Position numbers and translations under genes: made by a program. A stretch of 64,000 nt of DNA from Ideonella margarita (GTDB lineage: Bacteria; Pseudomonadota; Gammaproteobacteria; Burkholderiales; Burkholderiaceae_C): assembly GCF_038066635.1 (NCBI RefSeq), contig NZ_JBBUTI010000011.1, positions 62,001 through 126,000 of the forward strand. Direction: 5' to 3'. Positions 18,069 through 27,429 of this stretch are shown here, in pieces. How positions within the stretch are numbered: the stretch's first letter is position 1; each line of letters starts with the position of its first letter. Below the pieces are notes generated by a model. It ran no database searches. It was not told the origin of the DNA and worked only from the letters and a program-made list of their open reading frames with translations.

Positions 18069-19808
18069 ATGCGCCCTGCCCGCTCGCTTCGCAACACCGC
18101 CCCGTTGAAAAACCGCCGTGCCGCCGATGCGGCTTGGCTGGCCGCGCAGGCGGTGTCTGCATGCGCCGCAATGGCGATGGCCTCCTCCGCAGCTGGCGCG
18201 GCCACGGGTGCCGCGCGCCCGGCCACGTTGCAAGGCACCTGCACCGAACTCACTCTGAAGCTGGCGGCCCTGCCCGGCACCACCATCACGGGCAGCACCT
18301 CGTTGGCCGCCGGCACGCTGAAGGCAGGCGCCAATGAGGTGCCCGCGCATTGCCTGGTGACCGGCCAGATGCTGCCGCGCACCAGCCCGGTCGACGGCCA
18401 GCCCTACGCCATCGGCTTTGAAATGCGACTGCCGCTGGCCTGGAACGGCCGCTTCTTCCACCAGGGCAATGGCGGCATCGATGGCCGCGTGCTGCCCGCC
18501 ACCGGCGGCTTTGGTGGCGGCGTCACCACCCACGCGCTGCTGCAGGGCTTTGCGGTGCTCAGCTCAGACGCTGGCCACACCGCGGCCGCCGGCCCGGCCT
18601 TCGGCATCGACCCCCAAGCGCGGCTGGACTACGGCTACCAGGCGGTGGGCAAGCTCACGCCCATGGCCAAGTCGGTGATCGAGGAGGCCTACGGCAAGTT
18701 GCCTGATCGCTCCTACTTCGGTGGCTGCTCAAACGGTGGCCGCCACGCGTTGGTGGCCGCGTCGCGTTATGCCGATGACTACGACGGCTTCGTGGCCGGC
18801 GCCCCCGGCTTCAACCTGCCCAAGGCGGCGGTGGCCAACATCGCCAGCGCACAGCGCCTGGCCCGCGTGGCCACCAAAGCCGATGACCTGAACACCGCCT
18901 TCACGCCGGCCGAGCGCCAGGCGCTCTCGAACGCCGTGCTGGCCAAATGCGATGCACTCGATGGCGCCACAGACGGCCTGATTCAAGACACCGCCGCCTG
19001 CCAGCGCAGCTTCAGCTTCGAACGCGACGTGCCCACCTGCACCGGTGAGCGCGACGGCAGCTGCCTCACCACCGCGCAGAAGGCGGCCATCGGCCCGCGC
19101 TTCAGCGGCACTCTCACCAGCACGGGCGCGCCGGTCTACAGCAGCTTCCCGTTTGACGGTGGCCATGGTGCGGCCGGCATCGGCTTCTGGATGTTCACCG
19201 CGCCGCTGGCGCTCGACTCCGGCTCGGTCGGCCATATCTTCAAGGTGCCACCGGCGCCGGTGGCGGGCTTCAATGGCCCGGCGTTTTCGCTCGCGGCCAA
19301 CATCGACGAACTGGTGGCGCAGATCAACGCCACCAACAGCACGTACACCGAATCGGCGATGAGCTTCATGACGCCTCCCAAGCCCACCGAGCTCAGCACC
19401 CTGAAGGCCAGAGGCGGCAAGGTGCTGGTGTTCCACGGCGTGAGCGACGCGATCTTTTCCGCCAACGACACCGCCCGCTGGGTCGATGCCGTGGCTGCCG
19501 CCAATGGCGGCCAGGCCGGCAGCTTCCTGCGCTACTTCCCGGTGCCCGGCATGGGCCATTGCTCGGGCGGGCCAGCCACCGACCAGTTCGACCTGGTCTC
19601 GGCCATCGTCGCCTGGGTGGAAGCTGGCCAGGCCCCTGAGCGCATCACCGCCAGCGCACGCGGCGCCGGCAATGCGGGCGGCGTGAATGCCGACGTGCCG
19701 GCCAGCTGGCCCGCCAACCGCACGCGGCCGCTGTGCGCTTACCCCACCGTGGCCCGCTACGTGGGCAGCGGTGACGTGGAATCGGCTGCCAGCTTCCGCT
19801 GCCGATGA
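18069..19808 (+). CDS. Tannase/feruloyl-esterase family hydrolase
   Basis: The protein has 579 residues from ATG 18069, which has GGAGA just upstream; the open frame reaches 18039. It has an Ala-rich signal peptide, then an alpha/beta-hydrolase with the nucleophile in FGGCSNGGRHAL, an acid in HGVSDAIF and the His in GMGHCSGG. The Cys before the nucleophilic Ser and the Cys after the His form the CS-D-HC disulfide arrangement typical of this family, which hydrolyses gallate, ferulate or other aromatic esters. MHETase-type plastic monomer esterases share this fold, so the substrate is not decided. It is probably periplasmic or secreted. Confidence 0.8.
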   Translation: MRPARSLRNTAPLKNRRAADAAWLAAQAVSACAAMAMASSAAGAATGAARPATLQGTCTELTLKLAALPGTTITGSTSLAAGTLKAGANEVPAHCLVTGQMLPRTSPVDGQPYAIGFEMRLPLAWNGRFFHQGNGGIDGRVLPATGGFGGGVTTHALLQGFAVLSSDAGHTAAAGPAFGIDPQARLDYGYQAVGKLTPMAKSVIEEAYGKLPDRSYFGGCSNGGRHALVAASRYADDYDGFVAGAPGFNLPKAAVANIASAQRLARVATKADDLNTAFTPAERQALSNAVLAKCDALDGATDGLIQDTAACQRSFSFERDVPTCTGERDGSCLTTAQKAAIGPRFSGTLTSTGAPVYSSFPFDGGHGAAGIGFWMFTAPLALDSGSVGHIFKVPPAPVAGFNGPAFSLAANIDELVAQINATNSTYTESAMSFMTPPKPTELSTLKARGGKVLVFHGVSDAIFSANDTARWVDAVAAANGGQAGSFLRYFPVPGMGHCSGGPATDQFDLVSAIVAWVEAGQAPERITASARGAGNAGGVNADVPASWPANRTRPLCAYPTVARYVGSGDVESAASFRCR

Positions 19809-19845
19809 CGGTCACCGTGCCCATGCAGACCTGTTGCCGAGGGGT

Positions 19846-21516
19846 TCAGTGGGCCGGGATATCCAGGATCCGGATCGAGGCACCCGCAGGATCAACCGCA
19901 TCGACGATGAGCAGCTTCCCCGCCAGCTCATCCCTCAGCGAGGCACCGGGCAACAGCGTGACATCACTGTCGGTCATCCCCCCGCCGCTGGCAGGTGTCG
20001 CATCCACCAAGGCGTTGATGAGGCCATTGCTGGTGTAGGTCATGCTTCGCACGATGACGCCGCGTGTGAACGCCGAATTGGCCGGCCAATTCTCGAAACC
20101 CTCCTGCGCTTGACGGTATTCCAGGATCAGGTAGCTGCCGTCCGATCGAGGAATACGAAACCCCTGAATGGGCGCCTCGGTGCCCAGCACGCCCAAGCGG
20201 TACGCGCCTGGCTTGTAGATCACTGGAACTTCCTGGTCGGTCAACCAGCCGGCGTACAAGCGATAGTCCACCGGGAATAGCCGAAGCCCACCGCCACCCA
20301 CCGTGTCGGTGGGGTCGTCTATTTTGCCCACCGTGCATCGATCACCGACACTCACCGCACCATCAACCGCCGGGCAGTCCCGCAACGACACTGGATGGGA
20401 GAACCCCATACTGTGCCCAAATTCGTGCGTCCATACCCATGGTTTGTAGCCAGTGCCTGCAGACACCACGAAGCGACCAGGTACCGCCGCAATACCTGCC
20501 CAGCCGCAATTCAATGGTGAGGTTTCAACGAAGATGTAATCAAAGTCTTCGGGATTGATACCGTTGGCGCGCGCCGCCTTCGCTGCGCTCGCAACCATCG
20601 CATTGTGGTCGCAGTCCGTTTGTTTCGGCCCCAGCGAAACACCAGGCAGCATGGTCCCCTTCAGCGTCAATTTCCCACGTGAAGCCAAGGACAGAAAATG
20701 TGACAGCGATGCGAAATCCGCACCATCACCCAGCACGGCCTTGCGCACCCTTTCCGGCGCTGGTGCGGCATCCCCATCAAAATGGCCGACGACGAGCAAT
20801 GCCGTCTTTTCCCCGACCACAGGACGCTTGCGCGATTCGATGCTGCCCTCAAAGTGCCACCATTTTTCCGCCTCCAAAGGCTTTGCCACCAGCGCTACCC
20901 GATCGCTTTCTGGCATGGCGCTGAGCAAACCACCCCCCTGCCCTCGATAAGAGTTTGAAAACGCGAGGCGGCCGTTCGCACCGGTGGTAATGGTGGGCCA
21001 GCCGATTTGTGACGAAAAGCTGGCCGAACCATTGCAAGGAAACATGGTGACGTCACCAGGCTGAGTGCCATTGGCAGGCGTTCCGAGGCAGATGGCCTCG
21101 CCCTTGGTGCTGTTGAGTGCGGAGCGGATCTTCTGGTATTGCCCCGCAGGCCCAATGGTCCACATTTGCGCCTCGGCGCCAGCACACGCCGCGAACACGA
21201 CCGACCTCCGGTCGTCGTTCAGCGTCAAACACTTGCCTTCGCCGTGCAGTTCGTTGCGCAGTTGACCAAAGACCTGATGAACCACCGCCGCAGTGACTGC
21301 GGGGGTTTCCGGCGCGGACGCGGCAGGGGGCGGGGCTGCAACGACCGCCGAGGCAGCACCGGAGGCGGGTGTCGCGGCGGCATCAGGCGCAGGCGCTGAA
21401 GCCGGAACATCTGGCGTCGCAGGTGCGACTTGGCCCGAGGATCCGCCACCACACCCAGATATAGCCAAAGAGGCGCCGACGCATGCGACATATCTCCAAG
21501 ATTTAATCAATTTCAC
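19846..21516 (-). CDS. Lipoprotein metzincin-type protease with lectin-like domain (M11-like)
   Basis: The 556-residue protein starts at GTG 21516 with AAGG upstream. It has a lipobox (AISGCGGG), an Ala/Pro linker (about 28-75), then a ricin-type beta-trefoil-like block (GKCLTLNDDRRSVVFAAC, QMWTIG, about 90-205). The protease part has the elongated zinc motif HEFGHSMGFSH, with three His as in metzincins, preceded by the region containing FDYIFVETS; this resembles the gametolysin (M11) group. The upstream 240 bases are clearly richer in A and T than the surroundings. It faces the tannase gene tail to tail. Confidence 0.7.
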   Translation of the reverse strand: MKLIKSWRYVACVGASLAISGCGGGSSGQVAPATPDVPASAPAPDAAATPASGAASAVVAAPPPAASAPETPAVTAAVVHQVFGQLRNELHGEGKCLTLNDDRRSVVFAACAGAEAQMWTIGPAGQYQKIRSALNSTKGEAICLGTPANGTQPGDVTMFPCNGSASFSSQIGWPTITTGANGRLAFSNSYRGQGGGLLSAMPESDRVALVAKPLEAEKWWHFEGSIESRKRPVVGEKTALLVVGHFDGDAAPAPERVRKAVLGDGADFASLSHFLSLASRGKLTLKGTMLPGVSLGPKQTDCDHNAMVASAAKAARANGINPEDFDYIFVETSPLNCGWAGIAAVPGRFVVSAGTGYKPWVWTHEFGHSMGFSHPVSLRDCPAVDGAVSVGDRCTVGKIDDPTDTVGGGGLRLFPVDYRLYAGWLTDQEVPVIYKPGAYRLGVLGTEAPIQGFRIPRSDGSYLILEYRQAQEGFENWPANSAFTRGVIVRSMTYTSNGLINALVDATPASGGGMTDSDVTLLPGASLRDELAGKLLIVDAVDPAGASIRILDIPAH

Positions 21517-21561
21517 TTTTTACCTTTACCAATATAGTTGAAACCGCCGATAAAGCTCAGC

Positions 21562-21574
21562 AGAATTTAATTCT
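21562..21574. promoter_or_regulatory. Palindrome upstream of the M11-like protease gene
   Basis: AGAATTTAATTCT is a 13-base inverted repeat (6-1-6) 46 bases upstream of the GTG start, inside the AT-rich intergenic stretch 21517-21756. It may be an operator, for example for the LysR protein encoded directly upstream; this is only position-based. Confidence 0.3.
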
Positions 21575-21756
21575 AAACATCAAGCCCACAAACCTACCCC
21601 TCGGCAGGACCGGGAATTTCAACTCACTACATCATTTGCACCAACACGCAGAAACGATATTTACGGAAACACGTCAAAAGCATTCAGCTTGAAATATCAA
21701 CACACCAACATGCGCAAGCAGAAACACTTGAAACCTATTCAAATAAAATATTGTTC

Positions 21757-22632
21757 TCACGCGCAGGCAAGCCCCCCGGCAACGGAGTGGCCCGAACGAC
21801 GAGGCACACACAGGCGAATTGGCCAACTGGCCCAAGAAGCATCCAACGCCACCATGCGGGTGCGCTCGAACTGGTGATGGCGCAACGCGCTACGGGGCAG
21901 CACACCCACCCCCACTTGGGCCTCCGCCATCGCAATCATGGCGGCGTGGCTAGGCACGGTGGCGCGAATGTCCAGCGCATGCCGGATACCGTTGTCCTGA
22001 GATGCCCCACACGCCAAAAATTGCTGAATTGCCGAACGATGGTTGAGCACGACATGCGGCCACAAGCGGCAATCGTCCAGGCCCACCTGCAGCTTCACGG
22101 CCGGATACCAGGCCTTGGGGATGAGCGCAACGTGCTCGACGTGGCTGTCGGCGCAGACCAGCATGTCGTCGTGGTGCAGGTCCAAGTCGAGCACACCCAC
22201 ATCCGCACCGTGACTGGCCACCAATGCCACCACTTGGTTGGCCGGATGCTCTTCCACGGTCACCGTCAGTCCGGCGCAATCGGCGAAGACGGCGCGCAGG
22301 CCATCCACCATGTTTACCCCTGCACAGGACGGCGTGGTCACAAGTCGCAGACGTGAAGTGACGCCATCGGCATGCCGAGCCAGGTCGATGCGCAGGGCAT
22401 TCAAGGCGGCCATGCAGCGCCGCGCATGCTCGATCAGGGCGACACCGGCCACCGTGGCCGTCACGCCGCGCGGGTGCTGGTCAAACAGCGTCGCGCCGAG
22501 CATAGCCTCCAGGTGCTGCAAGCGAAGCCTGGTTGCCGAAGCAGTCAAGCAACACGCAGCGCCTCCCGCAATGACGTGTCCAGAATCAGCCACGGCCAGC
22601 AGCAGTTTGAGATCGGTGATGTCGTACTTCAT
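21757..22632 (-). CDS. LysR-family transcriptional regulator
   Basis: The 291-residue protein has an N-terminal winged HTH (ITDLKLLLAVADSGHV to the LE..LGATLFD block, residues 5-60) and a substrate-binding-like effector domain. The HTH carries an unusual ACCLTASATRLRL segment that recurs almost identically in the regulator at 24898-25851, so the two are close paralogues. It lies upstream of the M11-like protease gene on the same strand and is divergent from the Crp/Fnr gene. Its effector is unknown. Confidence 0.75.
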   Translation of the reverse strand: MKYDITDLKLLLAVADSGHVIAGGAACCLTASATRLRLQHLEAMLGATLFDQHPRGVTATVAGVALIEHARRCMAALNALRIDLARHADGVTSRLRLVTTPSCAGVNMVDGLRAVFADCAGLTVTVEEHPANQVVALVASHGADVGVLDLDLHHDDMLVCADSHVEHVALIPKAWYPAVKLQVGLDDCRLWPHVVLNHRSAIQQFLACGASQDNGIRHALDIRATVPSHAAMIAMAEAQVGVGVLPRSALRHHQFERTRMVALDASWASWPIRLCVPRRSGHSVAGGLACA

Positions 22633-22828
22633 GCGATGAACGCCGGCCCGGCAGACGCGAACGCGGCGAATTGGGGAACGGCTGCCCGGTCACGGAGCAG
22701 CCCGGATGGCAGGAAGGAATAGAATTTTCGGGAGGGATGGCGCGAAATAAAAGAACCATCGATGGAATTCACTCCTCCGTCCATCGCGCTGCTTGTAGCC
22801 AATCGCACACCAACCGGCGAGCCACCAC

Positions 22829-23524
22829 ATGCCCTCAGACAGCCTTCGAAACGCAACCAGGCCCTTGCTGGCAGCAGACCTGTTGTTGCCACCCGAGGTT
22901 CGACAAGAGTTGCTGCTTCTTGCGCAGCGACAGTTGCTGGAAGATCGCCAATGGGTGTGCCAGAGCGGCGACCCTGCTGAGGCGCTGTTCGGTGTCGTCC
23001 GTGGAACCCTCAGGGTCAGCGTCTTGGCACCGAATGGCGCGGAAGCGGTGGTCTCGGTGCTGGAACCGGGCCATTGGTTCGGCGACATTTCACTCTTCAG
23101 CGCCCTGCCTCGCTTCAATCACGTGCAGGCGGTCGGTCCTGCCGAAATTGCCGTGATTCCGGCGTCGGAATTCCATGCACTGATCGCGAGAAGGCCGGAC
23201 ATCCACATGGCCTTCACCAAACTGCTCAGCCACCGGCTGCGGGTCATGATGGCGTGGATCGACGATGTCATCCTTCACCCGCTGCCAGTCCGGCTGGCAA
23301 CCCGACTTCTGGCGATAGACCATCGATCTCAGGATGAGCCATATCGGTCGCACTTCGTCAACATGTCGCAAGACGACTTGGCGGCATCGCTGGGCGTGTC
23401 GCGTCAAAGCGTGAACCGACAACTGAAGCTTTGGGAAAAGGACGGCACCCTGCGCGTTCATTACCGAAGGATCGAGTTGCTGAACCTGAAACAACTGATG
23501 GCGCACGCTCAACCCTGCGCTTGA
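22829..23524 (+). CDS. Crp/Fnr-family transcriptional regulator
   Basis: The 231-residue protein has a cyclic-nucleotide-binding-type beta barrel (about 20-135, VVRGTLRVSVLAPNGAEAVVSV and LEPGHWFGDISLF), a dimer helix, and a C-terminal winged HTH (MSQDDLAASLGVSRQSVNRQL, about 173-193). It lacks the N-terminal Cys cluster of FNR, so oxygen sensing through an iron-sulfur cluster is unlikely. It is divergent from the LysR gene. No matching operator was identified. Confidence 0.85.
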   Translation: MPSDSLRNATRPLLAADLLLPPEVRQELLLLAQRQLLEDRQWVCQSGDPAEALFGVVRGTLRVSVLAPNGAEAVVSVLEPGHWFGDISLFSALPRFNHVQAVGPAEIAVIPASEFHALIARRPDIHMAFTKLLSHRLRVMMAWIDDVILHPLPVRLATRLLAIDHRSQDEPYRSHFVNMSQDDLAASLGVSRQSVNRQLKLWEKDGTLRVHYRRIELLNLKQLMAHAQPCA

Positions 23525-23780
23525 CGAGGCGCGCGCGTTGCAACGCCCGCAACACCGCGTTGCAAGTCGCCGGCAAGAAGTGTTCATCAATGCCAAAAGG
23601 CGTCAGTTCTAGCGCCATGAGGTGGTCAGACTCGCTGCATTCACTCACTTCCGAGCCTTGCACCATGATGCGGTCCGATCATCGCGCGCCCCCGGCCTTG
23701 CCACCTGCAGCACCACCTCTGTTCGACCTTGTCAGTCTGCGCTGCACCTTGCCAGCAGCCTGCCGCAGTGCGGGGCGGCC

Positions 23781-24710
23781 ATGACCAGGCTCATCGATTA
23801 CAACGAACTGGCCAGTTTCATCAGCGTCATCGAGTCGGGGAGCTATGCCGAGGCCTCGCGTGCGCTGGGCGTGCCCGCCAACACCCTGAGTCGCCGAGTG
23901 CAAAGCCTGGAATCAGCCTTGGGTGTCAGGCTCATTCATCGATCCACCCGCCAGATGGCCATGACGCCAGCTGGCCGGTTACTGTTTGATCACTGCAAGG
24001 ACGCCACCGACAAGATGGCGAGTGCCAGCCGTATGCTTGCCGCCAAGACGCAAAGCGCGGCAGGCACCTTGCGCATTGCCGCACCCGTCGACTTCTTCGA
24101 TTTCTTCAATGCAGCCTGGCTCGATGAGTTCCTTGGCTATTACCAAGACTTGCGGCTGGAGCTGTTGCTGAGCGATCGCAACGTCAACCTGATTGGTGAC
24201 CGGATTGACGTGGCGCTTCGCCGCGGGAACTTGGTCAGTTCTGGCCTGGTCGCCAAACGACTGGCCACCAACCATCACCTGCTGGTGGCCTCGCCCGTCT
24301 ACCTGGGCACCCGGGGCAGGCCAACCGCTATCGAGCAATTGGCCGACCATGCCTGCGTCATCACGCCGACCGCCGATGGCAGGAATCTATGGCGCTTGCA
24401 CACGGCATATGGCATTGAGGAGGTGGTGGTGCAGGGGCGCGTGGGTGCAGACAATCGGCAGGCCATGCGAAATGCCGCACTCGGAGCGCTAGGCATCGCG
24501 CTGGTGCCTGAGGCGCTCGTTCGTGCAGACCTGGCCGCGGGTCGATTGCAGCGCGTGCTGCATGGCGTGCACCACGACGGTGGCGGCCTGCATGCTGTCT
24601 TCGTGGGCGGCGGGCCTATCCCTCTGGCTGCCTCGCTGTTTGCCACCTTTGTCGGTGACAAGCTGCGTGCCGACCATGCCGGAACGGTGCAGCAACTGCT
24701 GGCTGCATGA
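23781..24710 (+). CDS. LysR-family transcriptional regulator
   Basis: The protein has 309 residues from ATG 23781; the in-frame stretch back to 23622 lacks family similarity. The HTH lies at residues 1-60 (YNELASFISVIESGSYAEAS, then NTLSRRVQSLESALGVRLIHRSTR). The effector domain carries VDFFDFFNAAWLDEF and LGIALVPE. It resembles the large DmlR/YhaJ-like branch. No divergently transcribed target gene lies beside it. Confidence 0.75.
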   Translation: MTRLIDYNELASFISVIESGSYAEASRALGVPANTLSRRVQSLESALGVRLIHRSTRQMAMTPAGRLLFDHCKDATDKMASASRMLAAKTQSAAGTLRIAAPVDFFDFFNAAWLDEFLGYYQDLRLELLLSDRNVNLIGDRIDVALRRGNLVSSGLVAKRLATNHHLLVASPVYLGTRGRPTAIEQLADHACVITPTADGRNLWRLHTAYGIEEVVVQGRVGADNRQAMRNAALGALGIALVPEALVRADLAAGRLQRVLHGVHHDGGGLHAVFVGGGPIPLAASLFATFVGDKLRADHAGTVQQLLAA

Positions 24711-24897
24711 CCGCCAAACCACCAAGCGCCCAGGTTGGTGAAACAACCGTGTACATCGCTCACGCAGTTGCAGCCAGGGTGTCACGCTTGGCAGGGCATT
24801 CGGTCGCTGGATGCCACCTCAGCCCACGCAGAATGCGGTGACACACCCTGCCATGAACCGGGCATCGAGATGTGGCCAGGACATCGCTGAATCACGC

Positions 24898-25851
24898 ATG
24901 AGAATCAACGACATTGACTTGCAACTGGTGGTGGCCATCGCCCGCAATGGCAGCATCACCGAGGCAGCCAGCGCGTGTTGTCTGGCGCCCAGTTCGGCCA
25001 GTCTGCGCCTGAGAAATCTCGAAGATGCGCTGGGGGTGAGGCTATTTGATCGCACTGCGCAAGGCGTATTTCCTACCGATGCGGGCACCGTGATGGTGGC
25101 TCACGCCAACCGCTGCATCCAGGTGCTGTCGATGATGCGATCAGCCTTGTCGGAACATCGCGCCGGTCTGCGGTCGAACATACAGCTCAGCGTCAGCGAA
25201 ATGGTTATTGGACCAGCGCTGACGCGCGACATCGGCGCCTTTCTCGGTGACGAGCGAAGTGCTCGGGTGAGCGTGCAGGAAGCAGTTGACGCGGACATCC
25301 CGTTGGCGGTCCTCGAAGGCAAGGCAGACCTCGGAATCACAACCTGTCGCACCGAGCTGCCCGACCTGCTCTGCCTGCCGTACAGGCGAGCACAGTACCT
25401 GCTGATCAGCGCCAACACTCCTGACGGCATGGCGGCGCCGCAATGGCCAGCAGCCCTCGCGGCCCCTTTGGTGACCTTGCGCTCAGCGCCAGCCTTGCGC
25501 AGGCATCTGCATGAAGAAGCCGCTCGCATCGGGAAGCGACTGGACGTGCGCCTTGAGGTCGACAGTCACGACTGCCTGATCGACATGGTGCGCCAGGGGG
25601 TCGGCGCTGGCGTACTGCCTACGGCAGCCCTCGCTGGCCATTCCACGGCAGGCCTGCTGAGACAAGCCATTCCGACCGGCTGGGCCAGCGCCATGTTCTA
25701 CGTCTGCGCGTCGGCGCACGCGGAGCACACGCATCAACTCGCTCGCCGTTTGCTTGAGGCCCTGCACCGGGCACCGTCCTTGCCCATGCCGGACGCGACA
25801 ACGCCACCCGTACGGTCAGGGGCGCGAGTTTTTCCGAATCCAGGGACCTAA
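24898..25851 (+). CDS. LysR-family transcriptional regulator
   Basis: The protein has 317 residues from ATG 24898 (MRINDIDLQLVVAIARNGS); ATG 24853 is an alternative. The HTH contains ACCLAPSSASLRLRNLE, close to the regulator at 21757-22632, followed by LG..LFD....GV..T.AG. The effector domain ends in a Pro/Ala-rich tail. It ends 17 bases before the conservon-like module on the same strand, so it could be co-transcribed with that module or control it. Confidence 0.75.
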   Translation: MRINDIDLQLVVAIARNGSITEAASACCLAPSSASLRLRNLEDALGVRLFDRTAQGVFPTDAGTVMVAHANRCIQVLSMMRSALSEHRAGLRSNIQLSVSEMVIGPALTRDIGAFLGDERSARVSVQEAVDADIPLAVLEGKADLGITTCRTELPDLLCLPYRRAQYLLISANTPDGMAAPQWPAALAAPLVTLRSAPALRRHLHEEAARIGKRLDVRLEVDSHDCLIDMVRQGVGAGVLPTAALAGHSTAGLLRQAIPTGWASAMFYVCASAHAEHTHQLARRLLEALHRAPSLPMPDATTPPVRSGARVFPNPGT

Positions 25852-25868
25852 GGACCTCGCTCGACAGC

Positions 25869-26786
25869 ATGGCCCGTGCGCGCAGATCATTGACGCTCAC
25901 ACCGCAGCGGCGGACGCCTGACGTCAAGGAATCACTGTTGACCTGCCATTCCGACCCCACGTTAACAACCCACGCGGCAGCGTGGCCACCACTGCGCATT
26001 TGGGGCATACGCCTCTCCGCCGAACTACAACGAAACCTGATTGGGCAGGTGAGTACACGCCAAAGCCCAACGGGACAACGCTGGATCCTGGCGTCGGCGC
26101 CGCCAGCTGATGCATGCATCGTCGGTGGCCCGATCGCGCCGAGCCTGTTGCCCATCACGGCCACCATCCCGTTCCGCGTCTGGCTGTTTGATCCTGCACC
26201 TGACGCAGGTGCAGCCATGAGCACGGTCAAGCTGGCAGATCGTGCGCTGCCCCGCAACGTGCCCCAGGCGTTGGCGTGCATTGACACCCTGCAAACGTTG
26301 CGCTCGGCCACCACAGGGCCGTTCGCGCCAGGCTCGCCGGTAACTGTCCTCCCACCCGAGGCGATGCGCGATCTGGTCTGGCACCGTTTCAAGCTTTGCC
26401 GCTGGCCCAGCGCCAGCCTCATGGCTCGCCACACCTGGGCTTACAGACTGTCCCCGTTTTTGGCCAATACCCATCTATCGCTTCCACACCTCGTCACGCT
26501 CAGCGGCGTGCCGCCATCACACTGTTTGGCCTTTCTGCGCGACATGCTTTCGCATCAATGTCTGCGGGTGGACCTGTATGCAGAACGCTGGCCCCTGTCT
26601 GTCCAGCTGCCGACGCTGTCGGCCCAGGTGAGCCACCCTGTCACAGGCACCGTCAACCGAACCGTTTCAGCAGACGCCGCACCGGAGACCCGCACCACCA
26701 CGTCTCGGACACGGATCCCGGCGGAGCGCCTCGGCCTGCTGGCACGCCTGCGCCAACAATTGGGGCTGGTGCATGACCAGCCCTGA
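25869..26786 (+). CDS. Unknown protein with C-terminal winged-helix-like region, first gene of GTPase/roadblock module
   Basis: The 305-residue protein has no assignable family. Residues 42-145 have an alternating beta/alpha pattern (LRIWGIRLSAELQ, RWILASAPPADACIVGG, PFRVWLFDPAP). Residues 174-236 read like a winged helix (LSLPHLVTLSGVPPSHCLAF then LRDMLSHQCLRV), similar in pattern to DUF742/CvnC of actinobacterial conservons. A full-length paralogue lies at 39260-39856. Its 3' end overlaps the GTPase gene by 14 bases. I infer a DNA- or protein-binding output partner of the GTPase. The ATG 25869 has only a distant purine-rich stretch upstream, so the start is uncertain. Confidence 0.6.
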   Translation: MARARRSLTLTPQRRTPDVKESLLTCHSDPTLTTHAAAWPPLRIWGIRLSAELQRNLIGQVSTRQSPTGQRWILASAPPADACIVGGPIAPSLLPITATIPFRVWLFDPAPDAGAAMSTVKLADRALPRNVPQALACIDTLQTLRSATTGPFAPGSPVTVLPPEAMRDLVWHRFKLCRWPSASLMARHTWAYRLSPFLANTHLSLPHLVTLSGVPPSHCLAFLRDMLSHQCLRVDLYAERWPLSVQLPTLSAQVSHPVTGTVNRTVSADAAPETRTTTSRTRIPAERLGLLARLRQQLGLVHDQP

Positions 26787-27429
26787 GCGTCGTCAGCCAC
26801 CCGCCGAGACCGATCTGAAACTGGTCTTCGCCGGCCCGCCGGGTGCCGGCAAGACCACCGCCATCGGGCAATTGAGCGAGGTGCCGGCCCTGTCCACCGA
26901 GGTGACCAGCACCGAGCTGGGGCTAGGCAAGTCCACCACCACCGTGGGCCTGGACTACGGCGAGCTGGCCCTGGGCACCGACGGCCGGGTGCGCCTGTTC
27001 GGCATGCCCGGGCAAGCCCGCTTCAGCTTCCTCTGGCCCGTTCTGGTGCGTGGGGCCACCGGCATCATCGTGCTGCTGAATGGCGAGCGCGACGATCCGC
27101 TGGCCGATCTGGGGCTGGTACTGCATCACCTGCAGGATGAGCTGCAAACCACCGCCTGCGTGGTGGGTTTGAGTCGCACCGGCCACCAAGCCAAAGCCGA
27201 CAAGTTGGGTGACGCGGTAGCCGCCACCCTGGCCGCCGCGGGTCTGGCGCTGCCAGTGATGGCGGTAGACACCCGCGAGCGGCCGCAAGTGCTGGCGCTG
27301 ATGAGCGCCGTGATCGACCTCGCCGAGGCTCAGGCGGGTCTGTCAGCGCTGGCAGTTACCGACAGTCATGACCAAGCCGAAACCAGTGCCGGCCCGTCTG
27401 CCCCATTCGCCAAGACTTCGCCCCGATGA
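26773..27429 (+). CDS. Small Ras-like GTPase (COG2229/CvnD-like)
   Basis: The 218-residue protein has a P-loop GPPGAGKT (21-28), switch I STTTVGLDYG (54-63) and a G3 motif FGMPGQ (76-81), all as in the COG2229 GTPases that act with roadblock proteins. The base-recognition NKxD is not visible; the matching place reads GLSRTG (132-137), so nucleotide specificity is uncertain. The 40 C-terminal residues are low complexity. It overlaps the gene before it by 14 bases and the roadblock gene after it by ATGA. By family knowledge, MglA/CvnD GTPases are switched by roadblock partners at the membrane or cell pole. Confidence 0.75.
   Translation: MTSPERRQPPAETDLKLVFAGPPGAGKTTAIGQLSEVPALSTEVTSTELGLGKSTTTVGLDYGELALGTDGRVRLFGMPGQARFSFLWPVLVRGATGIIVLLNGERDDPLADLGLVLHHLQDELQTTACVVGLSRTGHQAKADKLGDAVAATLAAAGLALPVMAVDTRERPQVLALMSAVIDLAEAQAGLSALAVTDSHDQAETSAGPSAPFAKTSPR

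Noticed and set aside
21523..21536. TATATT as a -10 box for the M11-like protease gene
   Set aside because: It would place the transcription start on top of the ribosome site (AAGG) before GTG 21516.
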